From Streptomyces sp. Alt3 (GTDB taxonomy: Bacteria; Actinomycetota; Actinomycetes; Streptomycetales; Streptomycetaceae): a DNA stretch of 64,000 nucleotides. The position numbers were made by a program, and so were the translations under genes. The notes beneath the pieces were generated by a model, which was not told the DNA's origin, did not search any database, and saw only the letters and a program-made list of their open reading frames with translations. Every line of letters starts with the position of its first letter. The stretch's first letter is position 1. Location of the stretch: NCBI RefSeq assembly GCF_030719215.1, contig NZ_CP120983.1:4712001-4776000 (forward strand). The letters run 5' to 3'. Of the stretch, positions 32,452 to 40,407 are shown piece after piece.

Positions 32452-33218
32452 GCCTGCCCCCCGCCACCGCGCCGTCCCTCGAGGTCAGCGGCCTCGCCTA
32501 TGCCTACCCCGACGGTCACCAGGCCCTCTTCGGCGTCGACCTGACCGTGGCCCGCGGCGAACGCGTGGCCCTCCTCGGGCCCAACGGCGCGGGCAAGACC
32601 ACCCTCGTGCTCCACCTGAACGGCATCCTCGACGCGGGCGCCGGAACCGTCCGCGTCGCCGGGCTCCCCGTGGAGAAGAAGAACCTGGCGGAGATCAGGC
32701 GCCGCGTCGGCATCGTCTTCCAGGACCCCGACGACCAGCTCTTCATGCCGACCGTCCGCGAGGACGTCGCCTTCGGCCCGGCCTCGGCAGGGCTGCGCGG
32801 ACCGGAGCTGGAGCAGCGGGTCATGACCGCCCTGGAGCGGGTCGGCATGGCGGAGTACGCGGCACGGCCCCCGCACCACCTCTCCTTCGGCCAGCGCCGC
32901 CGCGTCGCCGTCGCCACGGTCCTCGCAATGGAGCCGGAGATCCTCGTCCTGGACGAGCCCTCCTCCAACCTGGACCCGGCCTCCCGGCGCGAACTCGCCG
33001 ACATCCTGCGGTCCCTGGACGTCACCGTGCTGATGGTCACCCACGACCTGCCGTACGCCCTCGAACTCTGCCCGCGCGCCGTCGTCCTCAGCGACGGGGT
33101 GATCGCCGCCGACGACCGGACGCAGGACCTGCTGTGCGACGACGCGCTCATGCGCGAACACCGGCTGGAGCTGCCCTTCGGCTTCGACCCGCGTTCCGTG
33201 TCGGTTCCGCGTCCGTGA
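32448..33218 (+). CDS. cbiO: CbiO, ECF transporter ATPase
   Basis: A 256-residue ABC ATPase: Walker A GPNGAGKTT, Q-loop VFQDPDDQLF (typical of the CbiO group), signature LSFGQRRR, Walker B ILVLDEPSSNLD and switch His in MVTHD. Powers metal uptake with CbiM and CbiQ. Coupled to cbiQ by ATGA. As is usual for Ni/Co systems a single ATPase gene is present, presumably acting as a homodimer. Confidence 0.95.
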   Translation: MSLPPATAPSLEVSGLAYAYPDGHQALFGVDLTVARGERVALLGPNGAGKTTLVLHLNGILDAGAGTVRVAGLPVEKKNLAEIRRRVGIVFQDPDDQLFMPTVREDVAFGPASAGLRGPELEQRVMTALERVGMAEYAARPPHHLSFGQRRRVAVATVLAMEPEILVLDEPSSNLDPASRRELADILRSLDVTVLMVTHDLPYALELCPRAVVLSDGVIAADDRTQDLLCDDALMREHRLELPFGFDPRSVSVPRP

Positions 33219-33256
33219 ACAGATGGTGACCCGCCACCCGTTCCACCAGGGACGCG

Positions 33257-34456
33257 ATGCACCATGGGGGGATGAGCGGGAGCGCGGGAGCAGGCGTGGA
33301 CGTACGGGGCACGGTGGCACCGGGATTCGAGGCGGTACGGGACGCCTTCGTCCGTAACTTCGAACAGCGCGGCGAACGGGGGGCAGCCGTCGCGCTCTAC
33401 CACCACGGCCGCAAGGTCGTGGACCTGTGGGCCGGTACGAGAGACGTCGACGGCGCCGAACCCTGGGCCGTGGACACCGTGCAGGTCGTCCGCTCGGCCG
33501 GAAAGGGAGTCGCGGCCGCCGTGCCGCTGCTGCTGCACCAGCGCGGGCAGGTGGACCTCGACGCCCCCGTCGGCACCTACTGGCCGGAGTTCAAGGCGAA
33601 CGGCAAGGAGCGCGTCCTCGTGCGCCACCTCCTCGCCCACCGGTCCGGGGTGGTCGCCCTCGACACGACGCTGACACCCGAGGAGGCCGCCGACCAGGTG
33701 TCGGGGCCCAGAGCCGTGGCCGAGCAGCGGCCCCAGTGGGAGCCCGGCACCGACCACGGGTACCAGGCACAGACCCACAGCTGGCTCGTCGGGGAACTGG
33801 TCCGCCGGGTCACCGGGCGGACCATCGGCCGCTGGGTCGCCGAGGAGATCGCCCGCCCGCTCGGCCTGGACTTCTGGTTCGGGCTCCCCGAGGACGAGGC
33901 ACACCGGATCGGACGGATCGGCCCCGTCGAACCCCCGCCGGCCGAGGGCAGCGGCGCCCTGCGGATGCGCCCGAAGCGGTCCGTCGTCGACGCCTACGGC
34001 GACCCGGCCTCGCTCACCCGGCGCGCCTTCGGGGCGATCGACCCCTTCCCCGACGAGAACGACCCGGGCTACCGCGCGGCCGAACTCCCCGCGTCCAACG
34101 GCGTGGCGACCGCACGCGGTCTCGCCCGCTGCTACGCCGCCATGATCGGCGAGGTCGACGGGCACCGGCTGTTCGCCCCCGCCACGCTCACCCTGGCCCG
34201 CACCGAGGAGTCCGCCGGGCCGGACCGTGTGCTGGTCGTCAACACCCGTTTCGGGCTGGGCTACATGCTGCACGGCCCGTCCGCACCGCTCCTGGGCCCC
34301 GGATCGTTCGGGCACCCCGGCCGCGGAGGCTCGCTCGGCTTCGCCGACCCCGAATCGGGCATCGCACTCGGCTATGTGACGAACGGTCTGCAGAAGGGAG
34401 TCACCGCCGATCCCCGTGCCCAGGCCCTGGTCAGGGCAGTACGGTCGGCGCTATGA
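33257..34456 (+). CDS. Serine beta-lactamase-fold esterase/hydrolase (class C-like)
   Basis: A 399-residue beta-lactamase-family (DUF/EstB-type) hydrolase without a signal peptide. The SxxK motif is SAGK (Ser80, Lys83), HGYQAQTHSWL provides the Tyr-containing second motif, and GHPGRGGSLGFADP is the C-terminal HxG-like motif. Such cytosolic proteins are usually esterases, not resistance enzymes. ATG 33257 has AGGGA upstream; ATG 33272 follows a G-run with no spacing. The next gene overlaps by ATGA, so the two are one operon. Confidence 0.9.
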   Translation: MHHGGMSGSAGAGVDVRGTVAPGFEAVRDAFVRNFEQRGERGAAVALYHHGRKVVDLWAGTRDVDGAEPWAVDTVQVVRSAGKGVAAAVPLLLHQRGQVDLDAPVGTYWPEFKANGKERVLVRHLLAHRSGVVALDTTLTPEEAADQVSGPRAVAEQRPQWEPGTDHGYQAQTHSWLVGELVRRVTGRTIGRWVAEEIARPLGLDFWFGLPEDEAHRIGRIGPVEPPPAEGSGALRMRPKRSVVDAYGDPASLTRRAFGAIDPFPDENDPGYRAAELPASNGVATARGLARCYAAMIGEVDGHRLFAPATLTLARTEESAGPDRVLVVNTRFGLGYMLHGPSAPLLGPGSFGHPGRGGSLGFADPESGIALGYVTNGLQKGVTADPRAQALVRAVRSAL

Positions 34457-35250
34457 CTCCTCCTCGCTTCCACGGGTACGCCGCGCTCCTCACCGGCGCG
34501 GGACAGGGCATCGGGGCGGCCACCGCCCGCCGGCTGGCCTCCGAGGGCGCGGCCGTCCTGGTCACCGACCTGGACGGCGGACGCGCCGAGCGCACCGCTG
34601 CCGCGATACGCGAGACGGGCGGCACCGCCGAGTCCCTTGCCTGCGACGTCGGGGACCGGGCGGCGGTGGACGCGGCGGTGGCCCACGCGGTCACCGCCTT
34701 CGGCCGGCTCGACGTCCTGGTCAACAACGCCTACGCCAACCACGACGACGCCCCGCTCTTCGAGGACGAGGCCGACGAACCCTGGGCCCGCACCCTCGAC
34801 ATCACCCTGAACGGCCCCTACCGCTGCTCCCGTGCCGCGCTGCCGCACCTGGTCGCCTCGGGCCGGGGCGCCGTCGTCAACATCGGCTCGGTCAACGGCG
34901 AACAGGACTTCGGCGGGCACGCCTACAGCGCGGCCAAGGCGGGCCTGGCCAGCCTGACCCGTACGCTCGCCGGCCACGCGGGACCACGCGGTGTCCGCGT
35001 CAACCTCGTCGCCCCCGGCACGATCCGCACGGAGGGCTGGGCGGGCCGCGAAGAGGCGCTCGCGAGGGCGAGCGCCCTCTACCCGCTCGGCCGGATCGGC
35101 GAACCGGAGGACATCGCGTCCGCCGTCGCCTTCCTCGCCTCCCGGGACGCGCAGTGGATCACGGGGATCACGCTGCGGGTCGACGGCGGTCTCCTCGCCG
35201 TCAACACGGGGTTCCGCAAGGCGATGACGGGGGAGTCCGAAACCCGGTAG
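34453..35250 (+). CDS. Short-chain dehydrogenase/reductase
   Basis: A 265-residue classical SDR: cofactor motif LLTGAGQGIGAATA, NNAYAN in the Asn-Asn-Ala position, catalytic NIGSVNG...HAYSAAKAG (Ser, Tyr, Lys) and the C-terminal DAQWITGITLRVDGG signature. Coupled to the esterase gene by a 4-nt overlap, which suggests sequential action on an ester-derived alcohol or ketone. Substrate unknown. Confidence 0.93.
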   Translation: MTPPRFHGYAALLTGAGQGIGAATARRLASEGAAVLVTDLDGGRAERTAAAIRETGGTAESLACDVGDRAAVDAAVAHAVTAFGRLDVLVNNAYANHDDAPLFEDEADEPWARTLDITLNGPYRCSRAALPHLVASGRGAVVNIGSVNGEQDFGGHAYSAAKAGLASLTRTLAGHAGPRGVRVNLVAPGTIRTEGWAGREEALARASALYPLGRIGEPEDIASAVAFLASRDAQWITGITLRVDGGLLAVNTGFRKAMTGESETR

Positions 35251-35271
35251 CGGGGGCGGCGGCCCGCGCTC

Positions 35272-35277
35272 TACTCT
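35272..35277 (+). promoter_or_regulatory. -10 box (TACTCT) of the GNAT gene, leaderless type
   Basis: TACTCT ends 6 nt before ATG 35284, inside a 33-nt gap after the SDR. Confidence 0.45.
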
Positions 35278-35283
35278 CCCCCG

Positions 35284-35772
35284 ATGATCGACCACGGTTA
35301 CACCGACCGGACCGGCCGCCCCGTCACCCTGCGCGAGGTCACCGACGACACCTGGCGTGCGGTCGCGGACGTCGCGCCGCTCGACGAGCAGCGCGACTTC
35401 TCCCCCGCGCTCGCGGCCCGCTATCTGCTCCTCACCTCGCGCGAGGACACCTGGCACTCACTCGCCGTGCACGCCGGGGACGCCCCGCTCGGCCATGTGA
35501 TGTGGGCCCGGGACGAGGACGGTTCGTACTGGATCGGCGGGGTGCTGATCGACGGGCCCGAGCAGGGCGCGTGGATCGGGCGCGCCGCCGCGCGCACGCT
35601 CGCGGAGTGGCTCGCGGGCCGCGAGGGCTGCGAGGTGGTCCGGCTGTCCTACGACCCTGACAACACCGGCGCCGCGGCGCTCTGGACCTCGCTCGGGTTC
35701 CGGCCGACGGGCGAGGCCGAGGACGACGAGGTGGTCGTGGAACTGGCCGCCTCCGCCGTCGTGCCCGGGTGA
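35284..35772 (+). CDS. GNAT N-acetyltransferase
   Basis: A 162-residue acetyltransferase: HVMWARDEDGSYWIGGVLID, QGAWIGRAAARTLAEWLA (acetyl-CoA loop) and the motif B end VRLSYDPDNTGAAALWTSLGF. The pattern is close to spermidine/aminoglycoside-like GNATs but no specific substrate can be named. A -10 box 6 nt before the ATG indicates its own leaderless promoter. Confidence 0.88.
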   Translation: MIDHGYTDRTGRPVTLREVTDDTWRAVADVAPLDEQRDFSPALAARYLLLTSREDTWHSLAVHAGDAPLGHVMWARDEDGSYWIGGVLIDGPEQGAWIGRAAARTLAEWLAGREGCEVVRLSYDPDNTGAAALWTSLGFRPTGEAEDDEVVVELAASAVVPG

Positions 35773-35799
35773 CGGGGGGCCCGGCGGACGGGCGCCGGC

Positions 35800-36651
35800 T
35801 CAACTCGTGTGCAGCATCAGGCCGATGCCCACCACCATGAGTCCGGCCGCCGCGATCCGCGGAGCCCCGAAGCGCTCCTTGAAGAAGAGCGTCCCTATCG
35901 CGGCACCCACGATGATCGAGGACTCCCGCAGCGCGGCGACCGGGGCGAGCGGGGCCTTCGTCTGGGCCCACAGGACGAGACCGTAGGCCGCGACCGACAG
36001 GGCCGCGCCGAGAAGGCCCCGCGCCATGAACGGCCTCAGCTGAGAAAGGAGTTCGCCCCGCCTGCGCATGTAGGCGTACGCGGGGATGGCCAGGCCCTGC
36101 GCGATCATCAGCCAGCCGATGTAGCCGACGGGTGTTCCCGAGGCGCGTACCCCGACCCCGTCGACCGTGGTGTAGCCGGCGATGGCCAGGCCCGTCGCGA
36201 GGGCCGCCAGGACGGCCGGCCGGTGGGGCCGGCTGCCGGCGCCCCGGATGCCCCACAGCGCCAGCCCGACGAGCCCGGCCGAGGCCACGGCCACCCCCGC
36301 CGTCGCCCAGCCGTCCGGGATCTCACCGATGAGGACGGCTGCCAGCACCGTCACGACGAGCGGGGCCGTACCCCGGGCGATCGGGTACATCTGGCCGAAG
36401 TCGCCCAGGGTGAACGAGCGCATCAACAGCAGCATGTACGCCATGTGCAGGCCCGCCGAGGCGAGCAGGTACGGCCAGGCACCGGCCGCGGGAAGCGGCG
36501 CGGGACAGACCAGTACCGCCCCGATCAGCGCCCCGCCGCCGGAGATCAGGGTGAAGGACAGCAGCTGGTCGCGTATCGCGTGGGCGATGGCGTTCCAGCT
36601 CGCGTGCGTGATCGCGGCGGCCAGGACGGCCGCCGCCACCAGCGGGGTCAC
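35800..36651 (-). CDS. EamA/DMT superfamily transporter
   Basis: A 283-residue membrane protein with ten predicted helices arranged as two five-helix EamA repeats; THASWNA, MYPIARGTAPL and ALRESSIIVGAAIG are DMT-type motifs. Such transporters export or import small metabolites. The GTG start overlaps the end of the YbaK gene by 4 nt (GTGA), so both are in one operon. Confidence 0.9.
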   Translation of the reverse strand: MTPLVAAAVLAAAITHASWNAIAHAIRDQLLSFTLISGGGALIGAVLVCPAPLPAAGAWPYLLASAGLHMAYMLLLMRSFTLGDFGQMYPIARGTAPLVVTVLAAVLIGEIPDGWATAGVAVASAGLVGLALWGIRGAGSRPHRPAVLAALATGLAIAGYTTVDGVGVRASGTPVGYIGWLMIAQGLAIPAYAYMRRRGELLSQLRPFMARGLLGAALSVAAYGLVLWAQTKAPLAPVAALRESSIIVGAAIGTLFFKERFGAPRIAAAGLMVVGIGLMLHTS

Positions 36652-37157
36652 GCGGTCCGCTCACGCACGTCCACGAGGGTGCCGCCCGCGCGATCGACCA
36701 GGTCGGCGGGAGCGATCCGGAAGACGGCGTGCGGATGGCCCGCCGCCGCCCACACCTCGGCATGGCCGAGCAGCCCCCGGTCGGCCAGCACCCGGGTCTT
36801 CGTGCGGTGGCCGAAGGGCGGCACGCCGCCGATCGCGTAGCCGGTGGTCTCGCGGACGAGGTCGGCACGGGCCCGCTGGACCTTCGCCGCGCCCAGCTCC
36901 CCGCGCACGAGCTCCAGGTCCACCCGGGAGGAGCCGTCCATCAGGACCAGGACGGGCACGCCGTCCGCCTCGAAGATCAGGGACTTGACGATCTGGCTGA
37001 GCTCGCAGCCGATCGCCGTGGCGGCCTCGACCGCGGTGCGGGTGGCGTCGGGGAAGCGGCGTACCTCGACTTCGAGGCCCAGCTCCCTCAGCGCCTCGGC
37101 GAACCGGGGATGGGCCTCGGACGTGGTCGCGGCGGGGGTGGTGTCGGAAGTGCTCAT
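36648..37157 (-). CDS. YbaK/ProX-type aminoacyl-tRNA deacylase
   Basis: A 169-residue protein of the YbaK/Cys-tRNA(Pro) deacylase family, which clears misacylated tRNA in trans. RRFPDATRTAVEAA, QIVKSLIF (Lys58 matches the essential lysine), VLVLMDGSSRVD and TGYAIGGVPPFGH are diagnostic. ATG 37157 is used; three residues of possible extension are ignored. Operon with the downstream EamA transporter. Exact amino acid specificity is unknown. Confidence 0.9.
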   Translation of the reverse strand: MSTSDTTPAATTSEAHPRFAEALRELGLEVEVRRFPDATRTAVEAATAIGCELSQIVKSLIFEADGVPVLVLMDGSSRVDLELVRGELGAAKVQRARADLVRETTGYAIGGVPPFGHRTKTRVLADRGLLGHAEVWAAAGHPHAVFRIAPADLVDRAGGTLVDVRERTA

Positions 37158-37256
37158 ACCCCGCACGCTACTGAAACGGCCCCGCCGCCGACCACAGCCT
37201 TTCCGGCGGCTGCGCCGGTCATCGCCCGGACCGCCGCACCCGTCCCCGCGCGGGCC

Positions 37257-38252
37257 TCAGCCGCTCAGCTCGATCCGGGTGCCCGTGCCGCGCTCGGTCG
37301 CGGCGTCGATCAGCAGCCGGGCCACCGCCAGGTCCTGGAGGCCTACACCCACCGAGTTGAACAGCGTGAGATCGGTGTCCGCCGTCCGGCCGGGCTCGGT
37401 CCCCGCGAGGACGTCGCCGAGCTCACGGCGGAAGTCGTCCTCGGTGAGCGCCCCCTCGGCGAGCGGGATCAGGACCTCGCCGGACTTCGCGCGGGCCGTC
37501 GTCCAGGCGTCGACGACGATCCGGCAGCGTACGACGCCCTCCGTGTCGATCTCCCGGTGGTCGGGGCGTGGCGGGGCGCCGACCGCGTTGACGTGCTGGC
37601 CGGGGGAGAGCCACGCGCCCCGGATCAGCGGTTCCCGCGACGGCGTCAGCGTGCACAGGACGTCCGAGGCCTCCGTCACCTCCCGCGGCCCGGCCAGCAC
37701 CTGGGCGTCGACGCCGAGCTCCGTACGGATCCAGGCGGCCAGTTCGTGGCTCCGGCCGGCGTCGCGCCCCCACAGCACGATCCGTTCGTAGGCGCGGCCC
37801 GGCAGCAGGGCGCGGGCGTGGGCCCGGGCCAGCGGGCCGGTCCCGACGAGCCCCAGGACGCGCGCGTCCTTCCGGGCGAGTGCGCGGGTGGCGACGGCGG
37901 TGGCGGCGGCGGTCCTCGCCCGGGTCACCTCGGCCCCGTCGAGCAGTGCCTCGCAGGCGCCGGTGTCCGCGGACACGGCGAGGACGGCCGACCGCTGCAC
38001 GGGCAGGCCCCGCTCGCGGTTGCCGGGGAGGTCGGCCAGCAGTTTCACGGTGGCGAGACCGGCGGGCGCGGACGCCGACGCCATGGCGAGGAAGGTCCCG
38101 TCCGAACCCGGGAGCGGCATCGCCGGCGGGGCCGGCAGGACGGCTCTGCCCAGGGCCAGATCCAGGTGGCAGTTCTCCACCGCCCTCTCGATGTCCTCCC
38201 GTGCGTCCGCGAGCAGCGCGGCGATGTCGGAGCGGGTCAGGATCAGCGTCAT
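37257..38252 (-). CDS. Ornithine cyclodeaminase / mu-crystallin family protein
   Basis: A 331-residue NAD(P)-dependent protein of the ornithine cyclodeaminase / delta1-pyrroline reductase / mu-crystallin family. KLLADLPGNRERGLP, the Rossmann motif GLVGTGPLARAHARAL, and NAVGAPPRPDHREID with DAW and LFNSVGVGLQDLA are visible. Reactions in the family vary (Pro from Orn, reduction of cyclic imines, dehydroamino acid reduction). GAGGAC lies 8 nt before the ATG. It is the last gene after the BMP-type importer (46-nt gap), so it may act on the imported compound. Confidence 0.9.
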   Translation of the reverse strand: MTLILTRSDIAALLADAREDIERAVENCHLDLALGRAVLPAPPAMPLPGSDGTFLAMASASAPAGLATVKLLADLPGNRERGLPVQRSAVLAVSADTGACEALLDGAEVTRARTAAATAVATRALARKDARVLGLVGTGPLARAHARALLPGRAYERIVLWGRDAGRSHELAAWIRTELGVDAQVLAGPREVTEASDVLCTLTPSREPLIRGAWLSPGQHVNAVGAPPRPDHREIDTEGVVRCRIVVDAWTTARAKSGEVLIPLAEGALTEDDFRRELGDVLAGTEPGRTADTDLTLFNSVGVGLQDLAVARLLIDAATERGTGTRIELSG

Positions 38253-38298
38253 GTCGTGAGTCCTCAGAAGGGGAGTGATGCGGGTGCCGGGGCGGCGG

Positions 38299-39222
38299 TC
38301 AGTTGCCGCGCAGGAAGGGGGTGGTGAGCCCCGAGGGCGCCCGGCTGCGGCCGACCAGCCCGCTGACCGCGAGCAGCGCGACGACGTACGGCAGCGTGGT
38401 CAGGAGAGGCGCGGACAGATGCAGCCCGAGGGCCGGCGCGGCGAACTGGAGCGACTGCGCGACGCCGAAGAAGAGGCAGGCCAGGATCGTGGGCCAGGCC
38501 CGCCAGCGTCCGGCGATCACCGCGACGACCGCGAGGTAGCCGATGCCGCCGGTGATGTTGTCGCTGAAGGCGTGCACCTCCGACAGGGCCAGCTGGGCGC
38601 CCGCCAGGCCGGACACGGCCCCGGTGAGCAGCACGGCGGCGAAGCGGACGGCGCGTACCGGGAGCCCGCAGCGGTCGGCGGTGGTCGCGTCCTCCCCGAT
38701 CGCGTCGACGGCCAGGCCCCACCCCGTGCGCCTGCTGAACCCCAGGGCAAGTGCGGCGGCCACGGCGAAGGCGGCGTAACCGAGGACGGTCTGCTCGAAG
38801 AGGGCCGGCCCCAGCACGGGGATGCTGTGCAGGACGGGCACGGCGACCGGGTCGAACCCGGGCACGGAGTCCGCCGCCCCGTCGCCGAACAGCACACGGG
38901 AGCCGTACGTCGTGGCCCCGAGCGCCAGGGCGTTCGCGGTGATGCCGGTGACGATCTGGTCCGCGCGCAGTACGACGCTGAGCAGGGCCTGCAGCGCGGC
39001 GAACAGCAGGCCGGCGACCAGGGCGGCCAGCACCCCCACGCCCGCGCTCCCGGAGGCCAGGGCGCCGGCCGCGCCCGCGAACGCGCCGGTCAGCATCATG
39101 CCTTCGACGGAGAGGTTGAGCACGCCCGCGCGTTCGCTCAGCAGCTCCCCCGACGAGGCGAGCAGGAGGGGCACCGCAAGCCGCACCCCACCGGAGGCGA
39201 GCTCCTCGACGACCGTGCTCAT
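38299..39222 (-). CDS. ABC transporter permease, nucleoside/BMP type (NupQ-like)
   Basis: A 307-residue permease of the BPD_transp_2 family: LLLASSGELLSERAGVLNLSVEGMML is the hallmark N-terminus, followed by membrane helices and GEDATTADRCGLPV. Partner of the second permease just upstream, coupled by an ATGA overlap. The four-protein set (lipoprotein, double ATPase, two permeases) corresponds to NupNOPQ/PnrABCDE-type importers. Confidence 0.92.
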   Translation of the reverse strand: MSTVVEELASGGVRLAVPLLLASSGELLSERAGVLNLSVEGMMLTGAFAGAAGALASGSAGVGVLAALVAGLLFAALQALLSVVLRADQIVTGITANALALGATTYGSRVLFGDGAADSVPGFDPVAVPVLHSIPVLGPALFEQTVLGYAAFAVAAALALGFSRRTGWGLAVDAIGEDATTADRCGLPVRAVRFAAVLLTGAVSGLAGAQLALSEVHAFSDNITGGIGYLAVVAVIAGRWRAWPTILACLFFGVAQSLQFAAPALGLHLSAPLLTTLPYVVALLAVSGLVGRSRAPSGLTTPFLRGN

Positions 39223-40331
39223 GAGGCCCTCCCGTTGCGTGTGGTTCCGAACATGGCCGCGGCGACGAACAGGACGAGCAGGCTCTGCACGATCTGCACG
39301 GAGGAGGCGGGGACCCCCGCCGCGAGCTGCAGGTTGATGCCGCCGTTGGTCAGGAAGCCGAAGAGCAGCGACACGGCGGCCACGGCGGTGAGCGAGCCGC
39401 GTGCGAGCAGGCCCACCACCAGCCCGGAGAAGCCGTAGCCGGAGGAGAAGTGCTCGGCCAGCATGTACGGGGCGATGGCGACGAGGGACGCGCCCGCGAG
39501 CCCGGCGGCGGCGCCGGCGACGGCCAGGCCGCCCGTCTCCAGGCGCGTCACGGGGAGCCCGAGCCGGGCCGAGGCGGCGGGGGAGTGCCCCACGGACCGC
39601 AGCCGCAGACCGATGGCGGTGTGCCGCAGCACCAGGCCGGTGACCAGGGCCGCGACGGCCGCGATCACGACGATCGCGGTGGCCGGTGACTCGATGCCGC
39701 CGATCAGCGGCAGCCGCGCCCCTTCGGGCAGCGGCGCCGACTGCGGCAGCGTCTCGGACGAGGTCACGGGCTGGCGCAGCAGCGCCTCCTCGTGGACGGC
39801 CACCGAGACCAGCCCCACCCCGACGAAGTTCAGCAGCAGTGTGGTGATGACCTCGCTGGTGCCGCGCTTCGCCCGCAGCAGCCCGGCGATCCCGGCCCAG
39901 GCGCCACCCGCCACGGCTCCCGCGACGAGGACCAGCGGCACTCCGAGCGCCGCCGGGACTCCGGAGGGCAGCGCGGTCCCCACGGCGGCGGCGGCCAGCC
40001 CGCCCGCGCACAGCTGCCCCTCGCCGCCCACGTTCACCAGTCCCGCGCGGTGGGCGACGGTGAACCCGGTGGCGATGAGCGCCAGTACGGCGGCCGAGTT
40101 CAGCGAACTCCCCACGGCGTAAGGCGATCCGAACATGCCCTCGACGAGGGCGTCCCAGGCGACCGCGGGCGCTGTTCCGGCCCCCTCGACGAGTCCCAGC
40201 CCGACCGCGCCCGCGAGCACGACCGCCAGGACGCCGACGGTGACGGGGTGCCTCAGGGCGGGGGCGATGCGGGCGGCGGCCGTGCGTGGAGCCGGCGCGG
40301 GGGTGGACAGGGCAGGTGTCGGTGGTGACAT
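39219..40331 (-). CDS. ABC transporter permease, nucleoside/BMP type (NupP-like)
   Basis: A 370-residue permease with about ten membrane helices: AHRAGLVNVGGEGQLCAGG is the conserved segment of this subfamily, with RAKRGTSEVITTLLLNFVG and GHSPAASARLGLPV (EAA-like coupling loop) further on. AAGGAG lies 6 nt before ATG 40331; sequence upstream in the same frame is a Pro/Arg-rich artefact of the repeat at the end of the ATPase gene. Coupled to the second permease. Confidence 0.92.
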   Translation of the reverse strand: MSPPTPALSTPAPAPRTAAARIAPALRHPVTVGVLAVVLAGAVGLGLVEGAGTAPAVAWDALVEGMFGSPYAVGSSLNSAAVLALIATGFTVAHRAGLVNVGGEGQLCAGGLAAAAVGTALPSGVPAALGVPLVLVAGAVAGGAWAGIAGLLRAKRGTSEVITTLLLNFVGVGLVSVAVHEEALLRQPVTSSETLPQSAPLPEGARLPLIGGIESPATAIVVIAAVAALVTGLVLRHTAIGLRLRSVGHSPAASARLGLPVTRLETGGLAVAGAAAGLAGASLVAIAPYMLAEHFSSGYGFSGLVVGLLARGSLTAVAAVSLLFGFLTNGGINLQLAAGVPASSVQIVQSLLVLFVAAAMFGTTRNGRAS

Positions 40332-40407
40332 GGCGGCTCCTTGAGGTGTCGTGAGGCACGCGCCGGGCCGGGGGTGCCGGCCGGGACGCGGGTGCTGCGT
40401 GGGTGGT

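Noticed and set aside
33257..34456. Antibiotic-resistance beta-lactamase
   Set aside because: No signal peptide, esterase-type motif pattern, and coupling to an SDR; a metabolic esterase is more likely.
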